Source: Blattamonas nauphoetae (lineage: Eukaryota > Preaxostyla > Oxymonadida). Taken from it: a stretch of DNA of 64,000 bases. The stretch spans positions 1 to 64,000 of the forward strand of contig JARBJD010000216.1 of assembly GCA_033064195.1 (NCBI GenBank). The letters are read 5' to 3'. A program made the position numbers and the translations under genes. Below the pieces are notes generated by a model that was not told the DNA's origin, did no database searches, and worked only from the letters and a program-made list of their open reading frames with translations. Of this stretch, positions 1 to 11,800 are shown piece by piece; within the stretch, counting starts at the first letter, position 1; each line of letters starts with the position of its first letter.

Positions 1-280
1 CTTTCAATCAATCTCTCATTATTTCTCTGTTTGTGTGTTTTCCTGACAATAATTCTTTGGAAATCTCTTCGTCGTGTTTCTCTTCTTCTGACACTTCATT
101 TCTATTGGATTCCATTCTGATGCAATGGAAAAATAATTAAACAAGAACAAAACAAGAAAGAATGATGAAGAATTGATTATTGTGGAAGGAAAACGAGAAA
201 AATTGGATAAAACTGTATATTTTGGAAGAAGACGAAGATGAATGAGAAAAAGGCAAAATATTGGCAAAAGGAAAATGAAA

Positions 281-395
281 AGCTACAGCACTGGGTTTTT
301 CCAGGCAGTCTCCCATCAAGTACTAACCCAGCGTTAGCCGCTTAACTTCAGGTCTGAAGGGATCCGGTGCTGATGACTAACTATGGCCGTAGCTC
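281..395 (-). rRNA. 5S rRNA copy 1 (variant)
   Basis: Same gene as the other copies but 115 nt instead of 118. It lacks one C in the TCCCATCCAAG region and two bases where the others read CTTCGGAGG. This is either a decayed copy or an assembly error. The internal Pol III promoter region is otherwise kept. Confidence 0.8.
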
Positions 396-806
396 AAACA
401 CACCTCATCCACCATCCCCATTATCACTCAACTCTTTCCAAATCCTTCTCAATCTTCTCCTTCTCCTTCTTCAATCACAATCAACTTTCTTTCCATCATA
501 TCTTCCATATTTTTCTTCATTTCTCAAAATCTCTCTCAAAACTTCTGAAAAATCATTCTCTTCATTTCACTTCAATCAATCTCTCATTATTTGTCGTGTT
601 TCTCTTCTTCTGACACTTCATTTCTATTGGATTCCATTCTGATGCAATGGAAAAAATAATTAAACAAGAACAAAACAAGAAAGAATGATGAAGAATTGAT
701 TATTGTGGAAGGAAAACGAGAAAAGAATTGGATAAAACTGTATATTTTGGAAGAAGACGAAGAGATGAATGAGAAAAAGCAAAATATTGGCAAAAGGAAA
801 ATGAAA

Positions 807-924
807 AGCTACAGCACTGGGTTTTTCCAGGCAGTCTCCCATCCAAGTACTAACCCAGCGTTAGCCGCTTAACTTCGGAGGTCTGAAGGGATCCGGTGCT
901 GATGACTAACTATGGCCGTAGCTC
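807..924 (-). rRNA. 5S rRNA copy 2
   Basis: 118 nt. On the minus strand it starts GAGCTACGGCCATA and ends GTGCTGTAGCT, the paired ends expected for helix I of 5S rRNA. It carries the conserved loop text AGTACTTGGATGGGAGAC. T-rich stretches just after the 3' end would serve as Pol III terminators. Confidence 0.95.
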
Positions 925-1381
925 AAACACACCTCATCCACCATCCCATTATCACTCAACTCTTTCCAAATCCTTCTCAATCTTCTCCTTCTCCCCTTCT
1001 TCAATCACAATCAACTTTCTTTCCATCATATCTTCCATATTTTTCTTCATTTCTCAAAATCTCTCTCAAAACTTCTGAAAATCATTCTCTTCATTTCACT
1101 TCAATCAATCTCTCATTATTTCTCTGTTTGTGTTTTCCTGACAATAATTCTTTGGAAATCTCTTCGTCGTGTTTCTCTTCTTCTGACACTTCATTTCTAT
1201 TGGATTCCATTCTGATGCAATGGAAAAAATAATTAAACAAGAACAAAACAAGAAAGAATGATGAAGAATTGATTATTGTGGAAGGAAAACGAGAAAGAAT
1301 TGGATAAAACTGTATATTTTGGAAGAAGACGAAGAGATGAATGAGAAAAAGGCAAAATATTGGCAAAAAGGAAAATGAAAA

Positions 1382-1499
1382 AGCTACAGCACTGGGTTTT
1401 TCCAGGCAGTCTCCCATCCAAGTACTAACCCAGCGTTAGCCGCTTAACTTCGGAGGTCTGAAGGGATCCGGTGCTGATGACTAACTATGGCCGTAGCTC
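1382..1499 (-). rRNA. 5S rRNA copy 3
   Basis: 118 nt, identical by eye to copy 2. Confidence 0.95.
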
Positions 1500-1855
1500 A
1501 AACACACCTCATCCACCATCCCCATTATCACTCAACTCTTTCCAAATCCTTCTCAATCTTCTCCTTCTCCCTTCTTCAATCACAATCAACTTTCTTTCCA
1601 TCATATCTTCCATATTTTTCTTCATTTCTCAAAATCTCTCTCAAAACTTCTGAAAAATCATTCTCTTCATTTCACTTCAATCAATCTCTCATTATTTCTC
1701 TGTTTGTGTTTAACAAGAACAAAACAAGAAAGAATGATGAAGAATTGATTATTGTGGAAGGAAAACGAGAAAGAATTGGATAAAACTGTATATTTTGGAA
1801 GAAGACGAAGAGATGAATGAGAAAAAGGCAAAATATTGGCAAAAGGAAAATGAAA

Positions 1856-1973
1856 AGCTACAGCACTGGGTTTTTCCAGGCAGTCTCCCATCCAAGTACT
1901 AACCCAGCGTTAGCCGCTTAACTTCGGAGGTCTGAAGGGATCCGGTGCTGATGACTAACTATGGCCGTAGCTC
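1856..1973 (-). rRNA. 5S rRNA copy 4
   Basis: 118 nt, same sequence as copy 2. The spacer between copies 3 and 4 carries the roughly 101-bp deletion. Confidence 0.95.
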
Positions 1974-2428
1974 AAACACACCTCATCCACCATCCCCATT
2001 ATCACTCAACTCTTTCCAAATCCTTCTCAATCTTCTCCTTCTCCCTTCTTCAATCACAATCAACTTTCTTTCCATCATATCTTCCATATTTTTCTTCATT
2101 TCTCAAAATCTCTCTCAAAACTTCTGAAAAATCATTCTCTTCATTTCACTTCAATCAATCTCTCATTATTTCTCTGTTTGTGTTTTCCTGACAATAATTC
2201 TTTGGAAATCTCTTCGTCGTGTTTCTCTTCTTCTGACACTTCATTTCTATTGGATTCCATTCTGATGCAATGGAAAAATAATTAAACAAGAACAAAACAA
2301 GAAAGAATGATGAAGAATTGATTATTGTGGAAGGAAAACGAGAAAGAATTGGATAAAACTGTATATTTTGGAAGAAGACGAAGAGATGAATGAGAAAAAG
2401 GCAAAATATTGGCAAAAGGAAAATGAAA

Positions 2429-2546
2429 AGCTACAGCACTGGGTTTTTCCAGGCAGTCTCCCATCCAAGTACTAACCCAGCGTTAGCCGCTTAACTTCGG
2501 AGGTCTGAAGGGATCCGGTGCTGATGACTAACTATGGCCGTAGCTC
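2429..2546 (-). rRNA. 5S rRNA copy 5
   Basis: 118 nt, same sequence as copy 2. Confidence 0.95.
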
Positions 2547-3003
2547 AAACACACCTCATCCACCATCCCCATTATCACTCAACTCTTTCCAAATCCTTCT
2601 CAATCTTCTCCTTCTCCCCTTCTTCAATCACAATCAACTTTCTTTCCATCATATCTTCCATATTTTTCTTCATTTCTCAAAATCTCTCTCAAAACTTCTG
2701 AAAAATCATTCTCTTCATTTCACTTCAATCAATCTCTCATTATTTCTCTGTTTGTGTTTTCCTGACAATAATTCTTTGGAAATCTCTTCGTCGTGTTTCT
2801 CTTCTTCTGACACTTCATTTCTATTGGATTCCATTCTGATGCAATGGAAAAATAATTAAACAAGAACAAAACAAGAAAGAATGATGAAGAATTGATTATT
2901 GTGGAAGGAAAACGAGAAAAGAATTGGATAAAACTGTATATTTTGGAAGAAGACGAAGAGATGAATGAGAAAAAGGCAAAATATTGGCAAAAGGAAAATG
3001 AAA

Positions 3004-3121
3004 AGCTACAGCACTGGGTTTTTCCAGGCAGTCTCCCATCCAAGTACTAACCCAGCGTTAGCCGCTTAACTTCGGAGGTCTGAAGGGATCCGGTGCTGAT
3101 GACTAACTATGGCCGTAGCTC
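3004..3121 (-). rRNA. 5S rRNA copy 6
   Basis: 118 nt, same sequence as copy 2. Confidence 0.95.
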
Positions 3122-3578
3122 AAACACACCTCATCCACCATCCCCATTATCACTCAACTCTTTCCAAATCCTTCTCAATCTTCTCCTTCTCCCCTTCTTC
3201 AATCACAATCAACTTTCTTTCCATCATATCTTCCATATTTTTCTTCATTTCTCAAAATCTCTCTCAAAACTTCTGAAAAATCATTCTCTTCATTTCACTT
3301 CAATCAATCTCTCATTATTTCTCTGTTTGTGTTTTCCTGACAATAATTCTTTGGAAATCTCTTCGTCGTGTTTCTCTTCTTCTGACACTTCATTTCTATT
3401 GGATTCCATTCTGATGCAATGGAAAAATAATTAAACAAGAACAAAACAAGAAAGAATGATGAAGAATTGATTATTGTGGAAGGAAAACGAGAAAGAATTG
3501 GATAAAACTGTATATTTTGGAAGAAGACGAAGAGATGAATGAGAAAAAGGCAAAATATTGGCAAAAGGAAAATGAAAA

Positions 3579-3695
3579 AGCTACAGCACTGGGTTTTCCA
3601 GGCAGTCTCCCATCCAAGTACTAACCCAGCGTTAGCCGCTTAACTTCGGAGGTCTGAAGGGATCCGGTGCTGATGACTAACTATGGCCGTAGCTC
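3579..3695 (-). rRNA. 5S rRNA copy 7
   Basis: 117 nt: one base shorter than the consensus in the A-run of the minus strand (GGGTTTTCC instead of GGGTTTTTCC on the plus strand). Otherwise identical to the consensus. Confidence 0.93.
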
Positions 3696-4154
3696 AAACA
3701 CACCTCATCCACCATCCCCATTATCACTCAACTCTTTCCAAATCCTTCTCAATCTTCTCCTTCTCCCCTTCTTCAATCACAATCAACTTTCTTTCCATCA
3801 TATCTTCCATATTTTTCTTCATTTCTCAAAATCTCTCTCAAAACTTCTGAAAAATCATTCTCTTCATTTCACTTCAATCAATCTCTCATTATTTCTCTGT
3901 TTGTGTTTTCCTGACAATAATTCTTTGGAAATCTCTTCGTCGTGTTTCTCTTCTTCTGACACTTCATTTCTATTGGATTCCATTCTGATGCAATGGAAAA
4001 AATAATTAAACAAGAACAAAACAAGAAAGAATGATGAAGAATTGATTATTGTGGAAGGAAAACGAGAAAGAATTGGATAAAACTGTATATTTTGGAAGAA
4101 GACGAAGAGATGAATGAGAAAAAGGCAAAATATTGGCAAAAAGGAAAATGAAAA

Positions 4155-4272
4155 AGCTACAGCACTGGGTTTTTCCAGGCAGTCTCCCATCCAAGTACTA
4201 ACCCAGCGTTAGCCGCTTAACTTCGGAGGTCTGAAGGGATCCGGTGCTGATGACTAACTATGGCCGTAGCTC
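4155..4272 (-). rRNA. 5S rRNA copy 8 (edge of array)
   Basis: 118 nt, consensus sequence. A transposon is inserted directly next to its 5' end: the left target-site copy TCA (4271-4273) includes the first two transcribed positions. The gene body and internal promoter are intact. Confidence 0.93.
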
Positions 4273-4273
4273 A

Positions 4274-4875
4274 TAGTGGAGTCACCAATCGGTGTCCTGT
4301 CACCAATCGGTGCTTTTTTCTTGAAAAATCACAATTGGTCAAACTAAGAAAAAAATAAAATTTTAGAATTATATTCCCATGCGATCCCAAGAAAACCTCA
4401 AAATACATCTTTTCAACCACTTTTTTCGTGTGTTCTCGTCATATCTTCACATCCCGTGAACCGATTTTGATGAAATTTTCCACAGGAACGTTTTTTTGGT
4501 GAAATGAAAATTTTGGAAAAAATTGGAAAAAAATTGTGGGTATCTGGGAAGATATGAAAAAAGGCTGTTTTTCGCCCAGAAAAATTTCATGGGAAAAAAA
4601 TTTTATTTTTTTGATCGTCTTTTATCGATATCTTTACGAAAAAAATGCTTTTTCTTCGGTCTCAAACGGATGTCTGGTTGTGGAGAAATGAAAGACAAAA
4701 AGTGAAAAAGTCACAAAAATATACGGTAACCTACTGCATAAAGTATTTTGAGGTTTTCTCGGGATCGCATGGGAATATAATTCTAAAATTTTATTTTTTT
4801 CTTAGTTTGACCAATTGTGATTTTTCAAGAAAAAAGCACCGATTGGTGACAGGACACCGATTGGTGACGCCACTA
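4274..4875. mobile_element. 602-bp TIR transposon (MITE-like) in the 5S array
   Basis: Terminal inverted repeats of 133 bp (4274-4406 and 4743-4875) differ at only two positions seen by eye. The ends read TAGTGG...CCACTA. Each repeat holds two direct copies of GTCACCAATCGGTG. The target duplication is the 3 bp TCA (4271-4273 and 4876-4878), shown directly because neighbouring 5S units keep the empty site GTAGCTCAAACAC. The 336-bp interior has no coding sequence, so it is non-autonomous. Termini and 3-bp duplication match the element at 41195-41669. I cannot assign it to a named superfamily: PIF/Harbinger and CACTA also make 3-bp duplications, but the end sequences do not fit either well. Confidence 0.92.
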
Positions 4876-5054
4876 TCAAACACACCTCATCCACCATCCC
4901 CATTATCACTCAACTCTTTCCAAATCCTTCTCAATCTTCTCCTTCTCCCCTTCTCCAATCACAATCAACTTTCTTTCCATCATATCTTCCATATTGTTCT
5001 CTTTTCTCAAAATCTTTCTCAAAACTTCTGAAAAATCATTCTCTTCATTTCTCT
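4876..5054. repeat. Partial, diverged 5S spacer
   Basis: Sequence after the transposon continues the 5S spacer but carries several substitutions absent from inner units and stops matching near 5054. This is the decayed edge of the array. Confidence 0.85.
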
Positions 5055-5809
5055 CAGAGCACGATCACGAAGAAAGTTGAAGAATGTGCCCAACAACGAT
5101 GTACGAAATGTTCTATGAAATTCTGAATGATTGTTTTGAAAGAACATCGAATACCGACACACGACACAGACGGAGGTTTGAAACTTTTTTCATTTTCGAG
5201 AAAACACAGAATTCTACAGTGGCACGTTTGATGTGACGAGTTACAAATTACGAAACAGTCTGACGGACTGTATGGGTCATTTCTTTTGACAACCAGAGAA
5301 TGTAGTACGAGATGTGAAGTGAGAGCAAAACCAAAGACCATTCCAGAAAGGGCTGGAAACCATAAACAAGAACTGCGAAGAACAATAAAAGACACAACAG
5401 AACAGATCAAGAGATAATAAAGAGGATGTTTTGCCAGAACTGGCAAAAGCAGCCGATAAGAAAGAGAAGTGACATGGCTTCATTCGTTTTGTTGAATCAG
5501 AAACTGAACAGCCAGCAAAACCGACTAAAAGTCTCGTCTTGGGAAGATACGTCGATACGAACGATAGAAACGAGCAGAACGATGAACTCAGTCGAAGCTG
5601 GATGAACGTGTGTCACTTGACGTGATGAGAAATGATGAGATATAGTTGATGACTTCTGAATGAACGGCCAGCGAGTTGAAAAGGTGGGAACGACGGGCTG
5701 AAGATGTGTGTCGCATCCTGTTGTGACGTGAACTGACGACGAGAATGAAATGGAAGGAATACGAGGCGAGCGAATGAGGTGACATGGGGGAGTGGAAGGA
5801 GGAGTGTCG
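5055..5809. other. Intergenic, no gene recognised
   Basis: About 750 bp between the array edge and the 3' end of the receptor gene. A 130-codon hydrophobic frame exists on the minus strand (5054-5446), but it shows no family and its codon use is unlike the neighbours. I see no RNA gene or repeat here. Confidence 0.5.
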
Positions 5810-8800
5810 TCACTGAACCAAAGTCAGGTGATGGACGGATCTGTCTTCGGGGATGAGGGTGAGCGTGGCTTCGATTGTGTCGAGTTCAGGCCTGTCGTCT
5901 GGATTGAGAGAGAGACACTGCTCGATCAGTTCTCGCATCTCTTGGTTCTGAACCAGTTCCATCTTTGGCTTCGCTCCTGTCACAATCTGACGAGATGCAT
6001 TCACTGCATCTTGTTCCCCGAAGGGCACATACCCAGTCTCCATTTCCCACAAGACGAGGCCAAGACTAAAAACTGCCCCGTGGCCAGCGTTGATGTGTGG
6101 CTTGTTCGAGATCACTTCGGGTGCATACCATCGCACCCCTTCGTTCGCTGGTTGAGAAAAGGGAAGTGTGGTTGGCTTTGACTCATTCGTCTCCACTGTC
6201 GGTTCCTGATGATGCTCTTTCTCTGGCATCTGATGGTCTGGTTGCGGTTGCTGAGTGGAGTTGGGAAGAGGGGTGTGTGGAGCGACGTTCAGATTCAGTT
6301 TCAAGCACACATTCTGCTTTGCATCGAAGAGAATGTTGTGCGCGGTCAGAGCTCGAAGAATGGCTGGCTCTCTGTCCCTCTTCGCCACTCCCTTCAACCC
6401 CTTCACGAGCTGAAGCTGGGCTTGTCTCACCTGAATCACAAACCTGTTCTCGGAGTGCAGAGCGTTGTACAGCGTTCGATCTTTCGACACATAAACTGTA
6501 TCCTTCATGTCTCCACAACAGGGCAGCACTTCCTCCAAATTCTGAGTATCAACCAGAGCATCTGACGGTTCTGGCCGTTTCTTGTCGGTTGTATTGAGCG
6601 ATTCGGAAGAGGAGAAGGTTTGGATGGAATTCACTCCAATTCTGTTGTCTGTTACAATTTCAATTTTCTCTTCGTCCATCTGCACTTGGTCTGTTTCTTT
6701 CATTTCTTCAATATTCGTCCCATTCTTCCGAGCTCGTCTTCGTCGGCAGCAGACAAGCACAACAACCAACACAATCACAAACATGAGAGCGACAGAGGCT
6801 ACGAGAGGGAGCCACCACTTCATGTTCTCATTCACGGCTTGTGCGATCCGATCTGCTGCGCTCTTCTGGATCACAAATGATGTGGCTGTGACTTGTTCTT
6901 TCCCATAAACGAGACGACCTCGCCATTCCAAAAAATCGTCGAAGGATGAGAGAGACGAGAGAGGAAGAGAAAGGACAATGGTTGTGTCGTTGAAATGGCT
7001 GGATGAATCCTGAGTGAGTGGATACGGTTTCATCCGTCCTTCCTTTCCATCTTTCCCCTTTTCGAACACCTCCAGAAAGAGCGAGCAAGGAATCAGTGTT
7101 GCTCCATCGATTGTCAGTTGGAAGGCTTTTGTTGTCTTGTTCAGCGTGCTCGTCGACGATGACGAGAGCGTCGGAATGAAGAACGGAGCGTTCACATTCA
7201 CATCCTCTCCACTCACCAGACAGTCGTCGTGTGACAGCCAAAGATGAGGATGGTCTGCCTTCCCGTCTCCTCCATTCAGACTCCCAACCTCAATCTCTCC
7301 CCCTTCCGAACACCGAATGTTGTGGCGAAGAGATGGAAAAGAAGATGAAAGGGGAGTGTTGGAGTCGAACGAAGACGTACGAATGGTGAGAGTGCTTCCC
7401 TTCATGTTGATCGCTCCTTGCGACAGATGGGTCAGTTGTGTCGATGTGATGGTTGTTGTCGAGTCCACCAGTGTCAGAATGCCTGTATCCCATTCACACA
7501 AAGCTGTGCTTGAATCGACGTTGATTTGGTGTGATGAGGATTGACCAACGAGTGAACACATTTCGACAGTCAGATGTCCTCCAACCATTCGAATGAAGAT
7601 GAGGGAGGGCGAGTCAGACAGAGCAACATCAACTTGGTGGATATAAAGGCGACCTCCAGAAACTTCAATCATTCCTTCTCCTTCCAACTCCGACGACGTT
7701 GACGAAGGAAACACAAACAGTTCTGGTTTGGTCGACGGCCCCGATGCGATCACAACTTGATGGTGAAGCAGCATTCTCACTTGCTCCTTCTGCGTCGTGT
7801 TGCAAAGGACAGAAATCGACAGCGACGAAATCCCAACTCCTTCCACAATCTTCCACCCATCCTCAATCGAGCAGCAGGGCCTGATTTTATCCCCACAGAA
7901 CAGCGTCGAATCAGAAGTCGACCCAGAATCGACAAAAATGGTGAAGTCGTCAGGAAGATAGCCAGTTGTGTCGGAGATCGTTCCAACGAAGATGGTCTTT
8001 CCGTCATCCTCTTTTGTTGCTTCGACCGATGTGAGGGTGTAAACTGTGTTGTATGGAATTGTCTCTGGCCAACCAATGAGTAGTTCTGACGATTTCGCTT
8101 CAGATTCTGAAACGACAGTTGCGATGAAGGAGAATGAGTTGTTTAGAGTGATCTTCAGCGAGTTCCCAACAATCAGATCTGTTCCAGTGAATGTCACAAA
8201 ACATCCAGTGTGCAGTTTGTTTGAGTACTCGAACTTCATGTTTGTGATTTTCGGAGGGAAGGGAACAACAAGTGTGACTCCATTTTCGACATGAAAACCA
8301 GTTGATGATGTCCAGCTTCCTTTCAGCGTGTATTCTTCTCCATATTTCATGTGCGCTGAGTTTTCTTCGCTTCCAACTGCAAACTCCGCTGTGCAGTGAG
8401 TTTGATTGACAACCACATCCGACACCCATTCCAAACTTGTGCTTCCACTCGTCAGACTCACCTTTCCCGATCGAGAGCTGAGTGCGCGGCCTTCGAAGGA
8501 AACAATCATCTTTGTTCGAACATTGTTCAACTGCCTTGATTTGATTCCGACAATGCGGGCTGGTTCAGTCGGTGTCTGGATTCGGGTTGCGATGTCTTCA
8601 AAATGGATCAGTGTCGAACTTTCTGTGATGCTCACAACTTTGTAGAGTGTGTCATACTCCAGTTGTCCCTTCTTCTTTTCTGTTTCGGTCTCAAATGGAT
8701 ACAGTTGAGCTCGATGGGGTGTGAGTTGTCCAAATTGATCTGTTTCGAGAATGATCACTTTCCGATGAGGTGTTGTTGCATCAGAATGCACAGATTCCAA

Positions 8801-11800
8801 TGTCATCGTGAAGGTGGCTTCGCTTGGAAGAGCAACTGAATCGAACGAGAGGTCCAAAAAGTCCATTCCGACCACATAATTACTCGTGCTGATGGAGAGG
8901 AGCCGACGAGGGACAGGAATTGTGGTGAAGACCAATCCATTCTCGTAGAAAATCGGATTCGATTCCTGTTTCACACTAACCACTTCGTATCGCGTGTTGT
9001 ACGAGAGATCGACGACAGGTGGATCTGACAAGTCGAACAGAACAGCAGTCACGATTCCACTTCCTTCTGCATCGAATGTTGCATCGAGAGTGACGTTGAC
9101 TGAAGCACTGGAGTTCACAGAGAGTGTGAGAGTGTACTCACCAACCATCCCAATGCCCGAAAGAGCGATCGTCGCATTCTTCTCGTCTGACGAATATTGA
9201 AGAACAGATTCGAGAGACGTCAGGCGAGCTGGTTCAGGATCAACCGAGAAAGTCACATCGGCATTCACAACAGAGACTTCGCCATCAACTGTGAACTTCG
9301 TGATCAGATATTTCGTTTCGTACGAGAGCAGAGGGTTGGCTGCTCCAAAGATCACCACATCGTGGATGTGAGTGGTCGATGAAGCATCACCAGTGAATGT
9401 TCCAGGCAGCACAATCTCACCACCACTTGGTGTCGATCCAACCATCTTCCGAACTGTCACCTTGAAGTCCTTTCCTCCTCCCAACTTCACTCCTGTCAGT
9501 GTCACGAGTGCTGACTTCTGTTGGTCTCCTCCCAGCGAGCATGCTGCTGCTGTGATTCGGATGGGTTCATCGGGAGTGGAGAATGGCTGAGCAGTGACAA
9601 CTGCGACGACTGATGAACTTTTCATTTTAACTACCGAGTATTCTGTTCCATATTTCAGAGTGTCTGTCTTGCCGTACACTTCAACAAGAATGAAGCCAGT
9701 GGAGACGTCAGAATGAGAAACAGCGAGATGAACGGTTTCAATTGGCAACTGAGCGGTTTCCAGGGTGAGAATGAGATCTTCTGATGGCATTCGTGCCGTT
9801 GTGAGAGACACATTCAGAAAGTTTGGATCGGAGGAGTGGAATGAACTTGAAATGAATGAAAGAGTCGGGCCGAGTGGTGTTTTGAACGTCGCAGCTGAGA
9901 ACAGGATGTGCTCGTCGTCCTTTCCTTCTTCTTTTCGAATGATGGACTTGATGGTGTATTCTGTGTCGTATTCCACCTCTCCACTTCTTCCGATTTGGAT
10001 GGTTGCTGTTCCAGCGATGGCTGAACTGAACAAAATGTTGAAAGTGTGGTCAGATGTCAGTGTGACGAGATATGTCGAGCCAGATGGCAGATTCTCGCCA
10101 GAAACGGAAAGGAGGAACGAAGATGAGCTGACCTTTGTTTGAGGGACGATTGAGGTGATTTTGGGAGGATGAGGAACTGTGAAGAAGATACCACCATTCA
10201 CAGCAAACGACGACGAGCCGGTTCCAACGGACAACAATTCGTATTGTCCTCCAAACACAACATGAGTGGGATCCTCACTCGACCCAATCGAAAAGTTCAC
10301 AAAACATTGTGCCGATGTCACGTTGAAGATCACTCCACTCGACGAGATATTCCCTGATGATCCTGAGATCACCACTGTCTGTCCTGCTGAGGTCAGCTTC
10401 GTTCCAATCAGCTCAACAATCACCAAGTCTTTCTTTCCACTCAGTGAACGAGCAACTGATTCGATTCGAGGAGGTTCAGCTGGTGTTATGAATGTGACAG
10501 GGCACGGAATTGCAACTACTTGATCATTCTGCTCACCTTCCGGAAGCCACATCACTTGTGCGACTTGGTATTCTGTCGCCCAATCCAATCTCCCATCTGC
10601 TGTCGATGGATAAAGAGGTGCTGTTCCAACAAGGGTCGTTGAGTTGAAGCGATTCAGCGAGATGTTGAAAGTGTCTTCTCCGTTTCGGATCAGCATCGAA
10701 TAACTCCCTTCGTTCAACTTGATTCCATTCAGAACAATAGTTGTTGTGTTTCCATCCACTGAAAGAGATGAATGGGCTGATTGGACGGATGTTGGGAGGA
10801 AATAGTCCGATGCGATCGATGATGATCGTAGTTCATATTTGTCTGCCGGTGGAATAACCCCATTCGCTCCCGACGACACAACGACTGATCCTGTTGTCGA
10901 TATCTGTGAGTCGCTCCCAAATACAATATGAACTAGACGAGGCACATTCGACCCATCCAGCAATATCCCCATCGTTCCGTTCACGGCTGGATTCACTGCT
11001 GCTGTCACTGTTGCTGTCTCTCCACTGATCGACACACTCACTTCCACTGTTGGAGTGAGGCCGACTTGAGGAACGAGAGAACTCATATCTTTGGAACCAC
11101 TGTCGACGGAGACAACGACATTGGGCCTGGCTGAAGTGGAGTCGCAGAACTTGACAGTGTCAGAATTCACATTTGATTGTGGCATTCCCCAGAAGTAAAT
11201 ATCGTTTGATTGTGAGGAATAGGTGACAGAGCATCCTCGAAATTGGAGGAAGGAGAGGTCGATCGCATTCATCCCATACAGTTCCATCGCACCTCCCCAA
11301 GACTCAGAAGAGCACGAGACAAAGGCACAGTTGGAGAGAGTTGCGAGTGAGTGATTTTTGAGAGAGAGAGCTCCTCCAAACCCTGCTGCACATTTTTCAA
11401 AGAAGCAATCATTGATGGAAAAGGATGAATTCGTGACGCAGCTCACACTTCCACCATAACATAAATTGATTCCAGTGGTTGTACATTCTGTGTATGATGA
11501 GAAAGAGAGAGAGACGGGACAGTCTGAGCTCGATTGGAACACATAGATAGCTCCACCAAGATTATTTGATCCTGTGCATCGGCATTTGTGGAAGAAGCAC
11601 TGCGTGACTGTCAGAAAGGATTGACCGTATTGCAGGAAGATCGCCGATCCTCCGCCACCGTCTGCATTCGGAATGGTCATGTCGTTGAAAGTACAGAGAG
11701 TGAACTTCACCGACGTTACTGTGGATGACGACGTTACCACGGTTCGTTTGATGTGTGTTATGGTGATGTTTTCGTGTTGAATGTCAATGTCAGCGTTCGA

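Larger units (their letters stand above)
1..4273 (-). repeat. 5S rDNA tandem array (8 gene copies)
   Basis: Eight copies of a 5S rRNA gene lie in head-to-tail order on the minus strand. Gene starts are 573-576 bp apart for five of the seven intervals, and 526 and 474 bp for two. The shorter units are explained by spacer deletions: 49 bp between copies 1 and 2, and about 101 bp between copies 3 and 4. The spacer is strand-biased (pyrimidine-rich then purine-rich) and gives several apparent open frames on both strands, all of which recur in every unit and are artefacts. The window begins inside a spacer, so the array probably continues to the left. Confidence 0.93.

Noticed and set aside
19-4194. 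Many overlapping open frames of 60-113 codons on both strands
   Set aside because: They recur in each 5S unit and come from pyrimidine/purine-biased spacer plus the rRNA gene itself.
4274-4875. Assignment of the element to the CACTA superfamily because its right end reads CCACTA
   Set aside because: CACTA elements start with CACTA and end with TAGTG; here the orientation is the reverse.
5054-5446. 130-codon hydrophobic frame on the minus strand
   Set aside because: No recognisable family, Cys-rich irregular composition, and no supporting splice or neighbour evidence.
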